Positions 1 through 7,745 of a stretch of DNA of 25,510 nt are shown here, one piece after another; positions within the stretch are counted from its first letter, which is position 1, and each line of letters starts with the position of its first letter. This stretch comes from Thiotrichaceae bacterium (GTDB lineage: Bacteria > Pseudomonadota > Gammaproteobacteria > Thiotrichales > Thiotrichaceae). The notes beneath the pieces were generated by a model, which searched no databases, was not told the origin of the DNA, and saw only the letters and a list, made by a program, of their open reading frames with translations. The position numbers and the translations under genes were made by a program. The DNA is taken from NCBI GenBank assembly GCA_027008885.1, contig JALVDQ010000332.1:1-25510 (forward strand), in the 5' to 3' direction.

Positions 1-648
1 TGAAAAGCTGTGGCAAATAGCGTCGAAGAAATCCATGCCTGCAATATAATAGGCAATGGTGCAGATGACAGTAAATGTCACATAAATAATCCAGAGCAAT
101 TTTGCCGTTTCCTTGATTCGCGGGGTAAGTTTTGAGTCTTTTGCAGGACCAGGAGCCTCGGCACGATAAAGCTGGATACCACCGATGCCAAGCAGGGGGA
201 GAATGGCGATTGCCAGTACAATGATGCCCATGCCACCAAGCCACTGTAATTGCTGGCGGTAAAAAAGAATTGATTTGGGTAGCTCATCAAGTCCGGTAAT
301 GACCGTAGCGCCAGTGGTTGTTAGCCCTGAAACAGACTCGAAGACGGCATCAGCCAGTGATATTTGCAGTACATTTGAAAACAGAAAAGGTGCGGCACCT
401 GATACTCCCAGTACCACCCAAAATAGCACCACAACCAGGAAGCCTTCGCGCAGGCGTAGTTCTCTTTTTTTATTACGCGCAGGTAGCCAGATAGCAATGC
501 CGACACCAAGCACCAGAAAAAAACCCTTGATAAAGGGACTCACTGAAAGATCATCGTAAAGTAGCCCAATCACAGCAGGCGGCAACATGCTAAAACTGAA
601 TACGATCAGTAAAAGTCCAAGAATACGCTGGATGACAAGTAAGTGCAT
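1..648 (-). CDS. trkH: Trk potassium uptake membrane subunit TrkH, C-terminus cut by window edge
   Basis: The minus-strand frame opens at an ATG (648-646) and stays open to base 1, giving the first 216 residues of a protein of usually about 480. TrkH is the ion-conducting inner-membrane subunit of the Trk potassium uptake system and works with the cytoplasmic gate TrkA. Visible features are a hydrophobic N-terminal hairpin (about residues 8-30 and 40-56), a third membrane span (about 70-92), and the first pore loop with selectivity-filter sequence SGLTTTGATVI at about 107-117. Further spans follow near 140-160 and 183-203. The sequence FDAICHSFS at the edge is the start of the second pore loop. 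The gene lies 11 bases after the trkA stop codon, so the two are surely cotranscribed. The family call is firm; only the C-terminal half cannot be seen. Confidence 0.95.
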   Translation of the reverse strand, partial: MHLLVIQRILGLLLIVFSFSMLPPAVIGLLYDDLSVSPFIKGFFLVLGVGIAIWLPARNKKRELRLREGFLVVVLFWVVLGVSGAAPFLFSNVLQISLADAVFESVSGLTTTGATVITGLDELPKSILFYRQQLQWLGGMGIIVLAIAILPLLGIGGIQLYRAEAPGPAKDSKLTPRIKETAKLLWIIYVTFTVICTIAYYIAGMDFFDAICHSFS

Positions 649-659
649 AATAAAAGGGA

Positions 660-2039
660 TTAAATGTAGCCCACGCCGACCTGAAACATTTTCTCTACTG
701 CGGAAACATAGCGTTTGTCCGCAAGAAACAGGATAACATGGTCATTTTCTTCAATCTCGGTATCCTGATGGGGGATAATAACTTCATCCTCATTGCGTAC
801 AATAGCTCCGATCATTGCTCCGGGTGGGAGTTTTAGATCGGCATGTTTTCGACCAACGACCCTGGAATTGTCCTTGTCTCCGTGGGCGACCACTTCGATT
901 ACCTCGGCAGCGCCTTTTCGCAGTGAGTGAACCGCTATCACATCGCCACCCCGAATATGCGCCAGCAGGGCACCAATGGTTATTTGCTGCGGGGATACGG
1001 CATGATCAACATTGGCATTCTCAATCAGGTCTATATATCCGGTTTTATTTACCAGCGACATGACCTTGCGCGCACCCAGACGTTTTGCGAGCATGGCGGA
1101 TAAAATATTTGCTTCATCATCATTGGTTAAAGCGCAAAAAATATCAATCTCGGCAATATTTTCTTCAACCAGCAAGGTTTCATCAGCTACATCCCCTTCG
1201 AGAACAATGGTTTTGTCGAGGGTTTCTGCAAGCAGATTGGCAACCTCTGGTGATTTTTCAATGATTTTTACCTGGTAGCGTCCTTCTTCCAACACGCTCG
1301 CAAGTCGTTTTCCAATATTTCCTCCTCCTGCAATCATAATGCGTTTATAGGGTTTTTCAACGCTACGCAGTTCACTCACAACGGCACGAATATGCAAGGC
1401 GCTGGCAATCACAAAAATTTCGTCATTGGCTTCAATCACGGTATCGCCATCAGGAGTGATTGATTTTTCATTGCGAAAAACAGCGACAACACGCGCTTTG
1501 ACTTCAGGCAGATGTTCTCCCAGTTCACTGATTGCATGACCAACAAGAGGACCGTCATGGCAGGCTTTGACTGATACAAGTCTTACCTTGTCGTTGGCAA
1601 AATCAATAACCTGTAATGTCCCGGGATTGGCAATCAGGCGTTGAATGTGGCGGGTGATTAATTCTTCCGGGCTGATTATAACATCGACGGGAATGCCTTC
1701 TGGCGAGAATAATTCCTGGTGTTGCAAATAGCCTGAAGCACGCACCCGGGCTATTTTTTTGGGTGTGCGAAACAGGCTATAGGCAACCTGGCAAGACAGC
1801 ATATTGACTTCATCGCTGTTTGTTACAGCAATCAGCATGTCGGCATCATTAACGCTTGACTGTTCAAGCACGTCGGGATGAGAGGCATATCCACAACGGG
1901 TATGCACATCGAGTTTTTCGCGTAGCTCTCTTAGTGAATTTTTGTCTGTATCAATAATGGTAATATCATTATCTTCATTTACCAGGTTGCGTGCCAATGA
2001 GCTGCCAACCTGTCCTGCCCCCAATATAACTATATTCAC
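660..2039 (-). CDS. trkA: Trk system potassium uptake regulatory protein TrkA
   Basis: A 459-residue cytoplasmic NAD(H)-binding protein that gates TrkH; the length is normal for the family. It is built from two tandem RCK units. The first Rossmann fold begins with GAGQVG at residues 7-12, has the acidic strand end IIDTD near 28-32, and is followed by a TrkA-C domain (about 145-220). The second begins with GGGNIG at 238-243 and ends with another TrkA-C domain (about 370-455). The start is a GTG at 2039-2037; it places the Rossmann strand MNIVILGAG exactly at the N-terminus as in homologues. A GAGGG sits about 10 bases upstream, which is rather far. The gene follows ntrX after 76 bases that contain a hairpin, and precedes trkH by 11 bases. 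Confidence 0.97.
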   Translation of the reverse strand: MNIVILGAGQVGSSLARNLVNEDNDITIIDTDKNSLRELREKLDVHTRCGYASHPDVLEQSSVNDADMLIAVTNSDEVNMLSCQVAYSLFRTPKKIARVRASGYLQHQELFSPEGIPVDVIISPEELITRHIQRLIANPGTLQVIDFANDKVRLVSVKACHDGPLVGHAISELGEHLPEVKARVVAVFRNEKSITPDGDTVIEANDEIFVIASALHIRAVVSELRSVEKPYKRIMIAGGGNIGKRLASVLEEGRYQVKIIEKSPEVANLLAETLDKTIVLEGDVADETLLVEENIAEIDIFCALTNDDEANILSAMLAKRLGARKVMSLVNKTGYIDLIENANVDHAVSPQQITIGALLAHIRGGDVIAVHSLRKGAAEVIEVVAHGDKDNSRVVGRKHADLKLPPGAMIGAIVRNEDEVIIPHQDTEIEENDHVILFLADKRYVSAVEKMFQVGVGYI

Positions 2040-2073
2040 TGCCCGATTTCCCTCAGTTTAAAGCCCTAAATAA

Positions 2074-2096
2074 CTGGCTTTCCCCATTAAAGCCAG
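2074..2096 (-). terminator. Hairpin between ntrX and trkA, possible attenuator
   Basis: On the minus strand an 8-bp perfect stem (CTGGCTTT pairing with AAAGCCAG) encloses a 7-base loop and is followed by TTATTT. It lies 20 bases after the ntrX stop and 34 bases before the trkA start. The downstream T tract is short and interrupted, so termination would be partial at best. It could reduce trkAH transcription relative to ntrYX or stabilise a processed mRNA end. Confidence 0.4.
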
Positions 2097-2115
2097 CATA
2101 AGATATTGCAACAAG

Positions 2116-3498
2116 TTACGATTTGTTACCATATTTCTTTGGGTCAATTTTCAGGGAGCGCATTTTTCGATAAAGATGGGTGCGTTCCATTTTAACCAGC
2201 TCCGCCAGTTTGCTGACGTTGCCATTGACCTGTTGCAGTTGATAGTCAAGGTAATCATGCTCAAACTGTTCTCTTGCCTGTCTTAGTGGCAAGTCAAACA
2301 GACTGCTTGGTTTTTCGACAACTGACTGTGTAAAAATAGGGATGTCTGTGCCCACCGCTTCTTCCACCTCTTCCTGGGTGATTTCGGCATCTACACCCAT
2401 AATCAGCAGACGCTGCACCAGATTGCGTAGCTCCCGGATATTACCAAACCATTGGTAATTTCTTAAATAGTTTTGTGCCGAAACAGAGAAATGCCGATAA
2501 GGCAGGCTGTCTTGCTCGGTCAGCTGATCCACATAATAATTCAACAATTCAGGCACATCTTCCGGATGTTCGTTCAAGGGCGGGATCACCAAAGGAACAA
2601 TATTAATTTGTGAATATAAATCTTTATCGAAAAGTTCATTGCTTACATCATCGCGCAGGTCATGCCGGGAAGAAAAGATAAGCATGAGATCCAGAGTGAT
2701 TTGGTCGTGCCCGTTGATGCGGGTGTAATAGCCCTCACGCAGGGTGCTCACCAGGCGTTTTTGTATGTCCTTTGGCAGTGCTGCGATGTCAGAGAGGTAA
2801 AGCGTACCACTGCGCGACTCGTCCAGAAGTCCGTAGTGTACCTTTTCACCCTGTTCCCAGCCAAAAAGTGCCTTGCCTATATTATTCGCATCAAATGAAG
2901 ACACTGTTGCCTTTACAAAAGGATGATCCCTGTTTTTACTGTTATTGTGCAGGTATCTGGCAAATACTTCTTTGCCGACACCCGATTCCCCATAAATCAG
3001 TACCACATTATTGTGCTGCGCTACCCGTTTTGCCTGTTCGCGCAGGTTTACCATTATTTTGCTGCTACCAATAGGCTGACTCGGTGTTTTGACCTGGTCA
3101 CGCAAGCCCTTGTTTTCCTGGGCAAGTTTTTCAGAGCGCAGTGCATTTTCAATGGTGAGTAACATTTTTGCCATTGATAGTGGTTTTTCAATAAAGTCAT
3201 AAGCGCCCAGACGGGTTGCCTCAATGGCTGTTTCAATGGTGCCATGCCCTGACATCATAATCACCGGACTGCTTAGTGAGCCACCTTTTTGCCAGCTTTT
3301 AAGGAGTGAAATACCGTCTTCGCCTGGCATCCAGATATCCAGCAATACCAGGTCAGGTCGTCTTTTTCGGCGTAGTTCTTTTGCCTGTTCTGCATCTTCT
3401 GCAACGGCAACTTCGTAGCCTTCGTCTTCAAGTATTTCACTGACTAACTGGCGAATATCCGGTTCATCATCGACTACTAGAATAAACTGTGCTGCCAT
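2116..3498 (-). CDS. ntrX: NtrX-family response regulator with degenerate AAA+ domain
   Basis: A 460-residue response regulator, partner of the adjacent NtrY kinase. It has an N-terminal receiver domain (acidic pair D10-D11, phosphoacceptor D54 in LLDIWMPGEDG, K105 in FIEKP), a central AAA+ domain (about 143-383), and a C-terminal Fis-type helix-turn-helix (about 412-450). Walker A is intact (GESGVGKE, 170-177). The sigma-54 contact loop normally reading GAFTGA is replaced by GEKVHYG (217-223). The Walker B segment reads GTLYLSDI (231-238), with Ser where the Asp is expected, and the segment holding the arginine fingers reads FDKDLYSQIN (290-299) without arginines. It therefore probably acts as a phosphorylation-controlled DNA-binding protein and not as a sigma-54 activator (inference). 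The start ATG has a GAGGG five bases upstream. Confidence 0.93.
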   Translation of the reverse strand: MAAQFILVVDDEPDIRQLVSEILEDEGYEVAVAEDAEQAKELRRKRRPDLVLLDIWMPGEDGISLLKSWQKGGSLSSPVIMMSGHGTIETAIEATRLGAYDFIEKPLSMAKMLLTIENALRSEKLAQENKGLRDQVKTPSQPIGSSKIMVNLREQAKRVAQHNNVVLIYGESGVGKEVFARYLHNNSKNRDHPFVKATVSSFDANNIGKALFGWEQGEKVHYGLLDESRSGTLYLSDIAALPKDIQKRLVSTLREGYYTRINGHDQITLDLMLIFSSRHDLRDDVSNELFDKDLYSQINIVPLVIPPLNEHPEDVPELLNYYVDQLTEQDSLPYRHFSVSAQNYLRNYQWFGNIRELRNLVQRLLIMGVDAEITQEEVEEAVGTDIPIFTQSVVEKPSSLFDLPLRQAREQFEHDYLDYQLQQVNGNVSKLAELVKMERTHLYRKMRSLKIDPKKYGNKS

Positions 3499-3566
3499 AA
3501 TATCCCTCTTGTTTTTTAGTACCCGTTCAAAATTAATTTAACAAAATTTTGTTTGGGTGCTTATGT

Positions 3567-5768
3567 TTAAACGCCCCGTTTAACAACAGGTAAATAAATA
3601 CTGATAGTAGCACCATTGTCCATATTATTCTTTGCTGTAACCCAGCCATCGTGTTCTTCAACAATTCTTTTTACAATTGCCAGACCCAGACCGGTACCTT
3701 TTATCTTGGTGGTTTTATACGGTTCAAACAGGTGGGGCAATAGTTCTTCGTCTATCCCGATGCCATTATCACAAACTGTTAATACAAAATAATTGCGTTT
3801 GTTATCGTGTTGCTCAACCTTGGAGGAGATCAGCAATAGCGATTCGCTATCTGTCTTCTTTTCCTGCATCGCTTCCAGTGCATTTTTTATCAGGTTAATG
3901 AGTAACTGGCGCATTCTGTCGGCATCAGCAGTAATGGCAGGCGCACCTTTCAGGTTTAGCCTGATCTGCACATCAGGCTGACTGGTGCGGTAGAGTTCGG
4001 CAACTTCTGTAATGAGATTGTTGATATTGATTTCTTTCAGGTGCAATTCTGGAATGCGGGCATATTCACTAAAGGCATTGACCATTTTCTTCATGGTGTC
4101 AACCTGATTGATTATAGTGCTGCTCATGCGTTGCAAGAATGCCGCCTGCTCCTCATCCAGCAGGGGTTTGATACGGTGTTGCAGGCGTTCAGCCGAAAGC
4201 TGGATGGGGGTTAAGGGGTTTTTGATCTCGTGCGCGAGTCGTCTCGCCACTTCACTCCAGGCGGCATCATGTTCTGACTGGATCACCTTGCTAATATCAT
4301 CAAATACGAGGACAAATCCCTGGGTTCCATCCAGTGATTCAGGCAATACAGCGCCACGACAAACGATAGTGTGCTTGCTTCCGGCAAAATACAGATTGGC
4401 TTCGGTTTGCCATTCCTGGTGGTCGCTCTCTTTGGTGTCTTCAATATCCAGATAAGGCAGAATAATGTCACACAGAGGGAACAGCTCGGGCGTTTCTGTC
4501 AGCAGTGTTTCCAGTGTCTGCCCCTTGAATTGTTGTAAAGGAGCCTGAAAAAGGTGCTCTGCGGCTGTATTCACGCGGCGAATGACCTGATCATCATCCA
4601 GTGTTATGACCCCCGATGTGAGATTGTCGAGAACGATATTAAGATAATCGTGCTGGCGTTGCATTTGTAGCTGGCTTTGTTCACTTTCTTTTCGGGCAGC
4701 AGATAAACGTGCAGTCATGGCATTAAATGAGCGAGCCAGCAGGCTAAAATCATCTTTTGCGGCAACCGTGAGCTTTGTTTGCAAGTTACCCGATGCAACA
4801 GACTGGGTGCCTTCGAGCAGTTCCCTGATGGGTTTGGTGAGGCGTAGTGAATATAAAAAGGCCGCCCACACCGAGAACAGGATGGAAAGGAGCATAATGA
4901 GCAACAGGGTCATGCGAAAACTTTGCTTGATTCTTTCGCGGTTAAAACTGATTTCCTTATAGTCGTTGTAGGTATTTTGAACGCTTTCGGCAAGCAGCAG
5001 CTCTTTTTCTGAAAAAGTAAAAAGTGCCGTCAGGATGAGTGTTTTTCTGCCTGCGCCGGGTGACATTGTGATTGCAACCCGCGAAAAAAGACCATCTTTT
5101 CCCGCAGGTTCCAGCTGGTACATATAGCCACGACTGGAAATTTTGCGAAAAATATCATCGGTAGGAAAGTGCGGCAGTAATTCGCCTGCATCATTACCAC
5201 TATAAACCAGCACGCGCTTGTTATTGCCCAGCAGGACAATTTCAAAAGCCCCCATCTCGCGCAGTTGTCTGTCAATAAATGCCGGATAGTCCAGTTCGTC
5301 AATACTTTCAAGCGCCTTCGACATACGTTCCAGATCAAACAGGTGTTGGCGCATTCTGACATCCAGGGAGCTTCTTGCCAGTTCCAGTGAATCATCCAGC
5401 GCGCCCTCAATTTTTATATTGAACCAGTTATCAATCCGGTCACCAATAAAATTCAGCGAAAAGTATGAGACCACGAGTACAGGTAAAATGGTCAACAAGG
5501 TGAAAGCGTACATAAGACGCAGGGTAAAACGTGAACCCGCCTTGCCAGAGCGCAGGTAATGAAAAGCCTTGACTACGTTGATAATAATCAGGGTGGCAAG
5601 GATTATAAAGATACTGATATTCAGCGGAACAAGCCAGTCGCTGATAGCACTTGATTGTTCGGGGTTGCTGGTGGTGATGCTCAAGAGAACGAGCGATACC
5701 GTCAGCATCAGGAAAGTTACGCCAACCGGAAGAACCTGAAAAAAAAACGTTCTTACGGTAATGGCCAC
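3567..5768 (-). CDS. ntrY: NtrY-family membrane sensor histidine kinase
   Basis: A 733-residue inner-membrane histidine kinase that pairs with NtrX; NtrYX systems are tied to nitrogen and redox or envelope responses in proteobacteria, but the signal here is unknown. Three N-terminal membrane spans (about 10-32, 48-70, 84-108) are followed by an extracytoplasmic sensor segment (about 109-284), a fourth span (286-309) and a HAMP linker (310-362). A PAS domain (about 372-495) comes next, then the H box with H513 in RLAHEIKNPLTP. The ATPase domain has an N box (NLIKNALEA, 625-633), G1 (DNGIGI, 667-672) and G2 (GTGLGLAIV, 691-699), so catalysis looks intact. The start is GTG at 5768-5766 with GAGGG six bases upstream. 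It overlaps the end of the DUF4390 gene by 16 bases, which implies translational coupling. Confidence 0.95.
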   Translation of the reverse strand: MAITVRTFFFQVLPVGVTFLMLTVSLVLLSITTSNPEQSSAISDWLVPLNISIFIILATLIIINVVKAFHYLRSGKAGSRFTLRLMYAFTLLTILPVLVVSYFSLNFIGDRIDNWFNIKIEGALDDSLELARSSLDVRMRQHLFDLERMSKALESIDELDYPAFIDRQLREMGAFEIVLLGNNKRVLVYSGNDAGELLPHFPTDDIFRKISSRGYMYQLEPAGKDGLFSRVAITMSPGAGRKTLILTALFTFSEKELLLAESVQNTYNDYKEISFNRERIKQSFRMTLLLIMLLSILFSVWAAFLYSLRLTKPIRELLEGTQSVASGNLQTKLTVAAKDDFSLLARSFNAMTARLSAARKESEQSQLQMQRQHDYLNIVLDNLTSGVITLDDDQVIRRVNTAAEHLFQAPLQQFKGQTLETLLTETPELFPLCDIILPYLDIEDTKESDHQEWQTEANLYFAGSKHTIVCRGAVLPESLDGTQGFVLVFDDISKVIQSEHDAAWSEVARRLAHEIKNPLTPIQLSAERLQHRIKPLLDEEQAAFLQRMSSTIINQVDTMKKMVNAFSEYARIPELHLKEININNLITEVAELYRTSQPDVQIRLNLKGAPAITADADRMRQLLINLIKNALEAMQEKKTDSESLLLISSKVEQHDNKRNYFVLTVCDNGIGIDEELLPHLFEPYKTTKIKGTGLGLAIVKRIVEEHDGWVTAKNNMDNGATISIYLPVVKRGV

Positions 5769-6316
5769 AAAACACCCTCACTCGTTAATTTAAACTTGTT
5801 GCTGAAAAATGACTGGATTTTTAGTGGCAAACGCATGGAGGCGGGAACCATATCCGCTATTGCAAACAAGGAATATTTGCCCGACTGTAATGGCGCGTCA
5901 ATTTTAGGTAAATCGTACTTGCGTAACTCCCCCAGTTTTCTCAGGGCTGCGGGTAGCGTCGAAAAATTCCAGTGCTCATTGGTATCGTAACGACTCAGGA
6001 GATAATGCCTGCTCAGGGCATGGTATTTTAATTCATAGGTAACGGTGAGTAGTGGTATATCATGGTCAAACCACCATTCCTGATGCTCTCTAAGGCGAAA
6101 CTGCACTCTGGCTTTCAGGCTTATGCCATTGAGCAATGCTTTGTGCAAATAATCCGACAAGCTAAATTCAATACGCGTCAGAACCTGATATTTAGCCGCA
6201 TGACCGCTTAGCCTGAAGTCCCTGAAATCAATCTCGCCTGCCATTGCTGAAAATGATACCAGGGATAACAGCATAAGGACGCAGAGAGCATATTGTATTT
6301 TGATGCAATACTTCAT
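5753..6316 (-). CDS. Secreted DUF4390 family protein
   Basis: A 187-residue exported protein matching the DUF4390 family, a domain of unknown function that usually sits immediately upstream of ntrY in gamma- and betaproteobacteria. The N-terminus is a classic signal peptide: a short basic start (MKYCIK), a hydrophobic core (about residues 9-24) and an AMA-GEI cleavage site near 26/27. The mature part has alternating beta-strand character and the typical C-terminal segment with MRLPLKIQSFF followed by the SEGVLWPLP end. No catalytic motif is visible. Its constant linkage to ntrY makes a role in sensing or assembly with the NtrY periplasmic domain a reasonable inference, not a demonstrated fact. 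No convincing Shine-Dalgarno sequence precedes the ATG. The gene begins 72 bases after the tRNA-Arg. Confidence 0.88.
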   Translation of the reverse strand: MKYCIKIQYALCVLMLLSLVSFSAMAGEIDFRDFRLSGHAAKYQVLTRIEFSLSDYLHKALLNGISLKARVQFRLREHQEWWFDHDIPLLTVTYELKYHALSRHYLLSRYDTNEHWNFSTLPAALRKLGELRKYDLPKIDAPLQSGKYSLFAIADMVPASMRLPLKIQSFFSNKFKLTSEGVLWPLP

Positions 6317-6388
6317 AGGTATAATTTTAGCATTATTAGGCGATGAATGTATGAACCGGAGAGACAGGGGGGCAGGATACAGATTATG

Positions 6389-6462
6389 CGCTCACGACAG
6401 GAGTCGAACCTGTGACCCTCCGCTTAGGAGGCGGATGCTCTATCCATCTGAGCTACGCGAGC
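6389..6462 (-). tRNA. tRNA-Arg (anticodon CCU)
   Basis: The minus strand folds into a complete 74-base cloverleaf. The 7-bp acceptor stem pairs GCTCGCG with CGTGAGC, with one G-U pair. The D stem is GCTC/GAGC. The anticodon stem TCCGC/GCGGA carries loop CTCCTAA with anticodon CCT (reads AGG). The T stem ACAGG/CCTGT encloses TTCGACT. The discriminator base is G and the 3' CCA is not encoded. It lies in front of the DUF4390-ntrYX-trkAH genes on the same strand. Confidence 0.97.
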
Positions 6463-6471
6463 GAGCTGCTG

Positions 6472-6502
6472 ATTATAGCAATTATTAGCAACTAATTACC
6501 AA
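6472..6502 (-). promoter_or_regulatory. Candidate sigma-70 promoter for tRNA-Arg and the downstream operon
   Basis: On the minus strand a perfect TATAAT (6477-6472) ends 9 bases before the mature tRNA 5' end. The best -35-like hexamer is TTGGTA (6502-6497), with a long 19-base spacer. Start of transcription would fall around 6465. The -10 is strong, the -35 weak. Confidence 0.6.
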
Positions 6503-6600
6503 TAAGATTTGTTTTTTGATACCTGGATTTTTAAGTCCCTGTGCGATAACAGGGATGGGAGAAAGACTGAGGAAATTATTAGCTCTTCTTTCTTAAGAGG

Positions 6601-6629
6601 TGTCAAGGTGAATAAATAGAGGTTATACT
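6601..6629 (+). promoter_or_regulatory. Candidate promoter of the coiled-coil protein gene
   Basis: TATACT at 6624-6629 is a good -10 hexamer, about 40 bases before the ATG at 6670. The hexamer 17 bases further upstream (TGTCAA, 6601-6606) matches the -35 consensus poorly. Transcription of the solitary gene must begin in this 207-base divergent spacer, which also holds a small hairpin (CCCTGT/ACAGGG, 6537-6554). Confidence 0.35.
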
Positions 6630-6669
6630 CCCCAGTCTTTAAGCTTTAATTTTAAATACTTAGTTCTTT

Positions 6670-7293
6670 ATGCCCTCTGCACAAAATAATGACGTTTCTG
6701 GCGAAATAATTGAAGAATTCCGTTTAAGCATGAACGATTTTAATTCTGCCATGCAAGCACACCAGGATTCTTCATTGCGTATAGCCAAACGTACCACGCA
6801 GATAATACGCTTTAGTCTGTTAGGTTTTGCCGTACTGGGAATCGCCATGTTCTTTCTGATCTGGACATTAAGCAGCAATATGAACAAAATTACGCATCAT
6901 ATGCACGTTATGTCTGTTGGTATTAAGTCCATGCAGCAAGATTTTCATCAGGTTTCCAGGGATCTTCAGTCGATCAAAAAGGATTTTACCTTTGCAAGAA
7001 AGGATATGACCGCATTAAAAAACTCAGCTGCGTTTATACAGACTGATATTTCCAGACTGAATCAGAGTGTAGCAGGTATGGGTGGCGATATGGTTACCAT
7101 TCGCAGGATTCTGGCGCAAACAGATAAAAGTATTCACCAGATGGATATAAGTGTCAACGGGCTGGATCGAAAGGTAGGGTTACTCACAATTAGTCTTGGT
7201 GGTATAGCAGGGAATATTAGCCGCATAAGCCGCGATATAAATACCATGTCAGCACCTGTGCGCGCGTTTGGCTTTAAACGCGGTTTAAAATAA
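6670..7293 (+). CDS. Single-pass membrane protein with coiled-coil tail, function unknown
   Basis: A 207-residue protein I do not recognise. Residues 1-45 are polar, residues about 46-68 form one strong membrane span, and residues 70-190 are a long polar helical stretch with regular hydrophobic spacing (M, I, L, V at heptad-like intervals) that reads as a coiled coil. The tail ends in a basic segment (FGFKRGLK). No catalytic motif, signal peptidase site or cysteine is visible. The layout resembles the helical signalling part of chemoreceptors or a membrane-tethered scaffold, but no chemoreceptor signature is seen. The ATG has only a weak ribosome site; an in-frame ATG at 6730 is an alternative that keeps the membrane span. 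It stands alone between the divergent tRNA operon and the dcw cluster, and a palindromic element begins 8 bases after its stop. Confidence 0.75.
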   Translation: MPSAQNNDVSGEIIEEFRLSMNDFNSAMQAHQDSSLRIAKRTTQIIRFSLLGFAVLGIAMFFLIWTLSSNMNKITHHMHVMSVGIKSMQQDFHQVSRDLQSIKKDFTFARKDMTALKNSAAFIQTDISRLNQSVAGMGGDMVTIRRILAQTDKSIHQMDISVNGLDRKVGLLTISLGGIAGNISRISRDINTMSAPVRAFGFKRGLK

Positions 7294-7300
7294 ATACGTT

Positions 7301-7463
7301 AGGAGTCTGTCCGAAAATAGTGAGCCTACTGCGGAAAAGCTGAATTTGGCTAGATTTTCCCTCAATTTTCGTCAAATAGAACAACTATTCGCCTCAAATT
7401 GATAAAAAATCTAGCTCAAATCAGCTTTCCCTAGCTACGACTCATATTCTCAGACAGACTCCT
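7301..7463. mobile_element. MITE-like palindromic element, no transposase
   Basis: Two 79-bp arms (7301-7379 and 7385-7463) are imperfect inverted copies separated by the 5-base loop AACAA. The ends read AGGAGTCTGTC and GACAGACTCCT. The outer base pairs are embedded in TA on both sides (TA-GGAGTC and GACTCC-TA), as expected for an element that duplicates a TA target. No open frame fits inside. This is the form of a non-autonomous miniature element mobilised by an IS630/Tc1-like or IS427-type IS5 transposase elsewhere in the genome; the family assignment is inference. The RNA would form a very long hairpin that could also terminate the upstream gene. Confidence 0.75.
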
Positions 7464-7494
7464 CGCTACGACTCATATTCTCAGACAGACTCCT
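7433..7494 (+). repeat. 31-bp tandem duplication of the MITE right end
   Basis: The units 7433-7463 and 7464-7494 are identical except for the first base (A versus C). Each contains GCTACGACTCATATTCTCAG and the terminal GACAGACTCCT. The element therefore has two potential right ends in tandem, consistent with slippage or a failed excision or insertion event. Confidence 0.85.
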
Positions 7495-7709
7495 AGAAAC
7501 GCTTGTTCTAAAATGATTTGTTTAAATAATAACCAATATAAAGGGCGAACCCGTATCCTTTTATCAATAAATATAATCCAGGCATCAATAAAACAAAAAG
7601 ACAACACAACTAAAGTTGTTTGATAGATAAAATTCTCACCTGTTTAATTCAATTTGATTTCTTCCTGTTGCTCTAACTTGGCACGCTAACTATTTGTCTT
7701 TTCAAAAAG

Positions 7710-7745
7710 TTTTTCCACAAAACAAATATTTGTTTTGTGGAAAAA
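7710..7745. repeat. Perfect 36-bp palindrome upstream of the mra promoter
   Basis: The left half TTTTTCCACAAAACAAAT (7710-7727) is followed directly by its exact reverse complement (7728-7745), with no loop. It can be a binding site for a dimeric regulator or a cruciform. Its right half overlaps the proposed -35 region of the mraZ promoter, which favours a regulatory role (inference). Confidence 0.8.

Noticed and set aside
3540..3553. AACAAAATTTTGTT palindrome between ntrY and ntrX as an operator
   Set aside because: A 14-bp AT-only-core palindrome in an AT-rich spacer is weak evidence, and ntrX is most likely cotranscribed with ntrY.
7677..7698. TTGGCACG resembling the -24 element of a sigma-54 promoter upstream of mraZ
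   Set aside because: The -12 element is missing at the required distance; the bases there read CTATTT where TTGC is expected.
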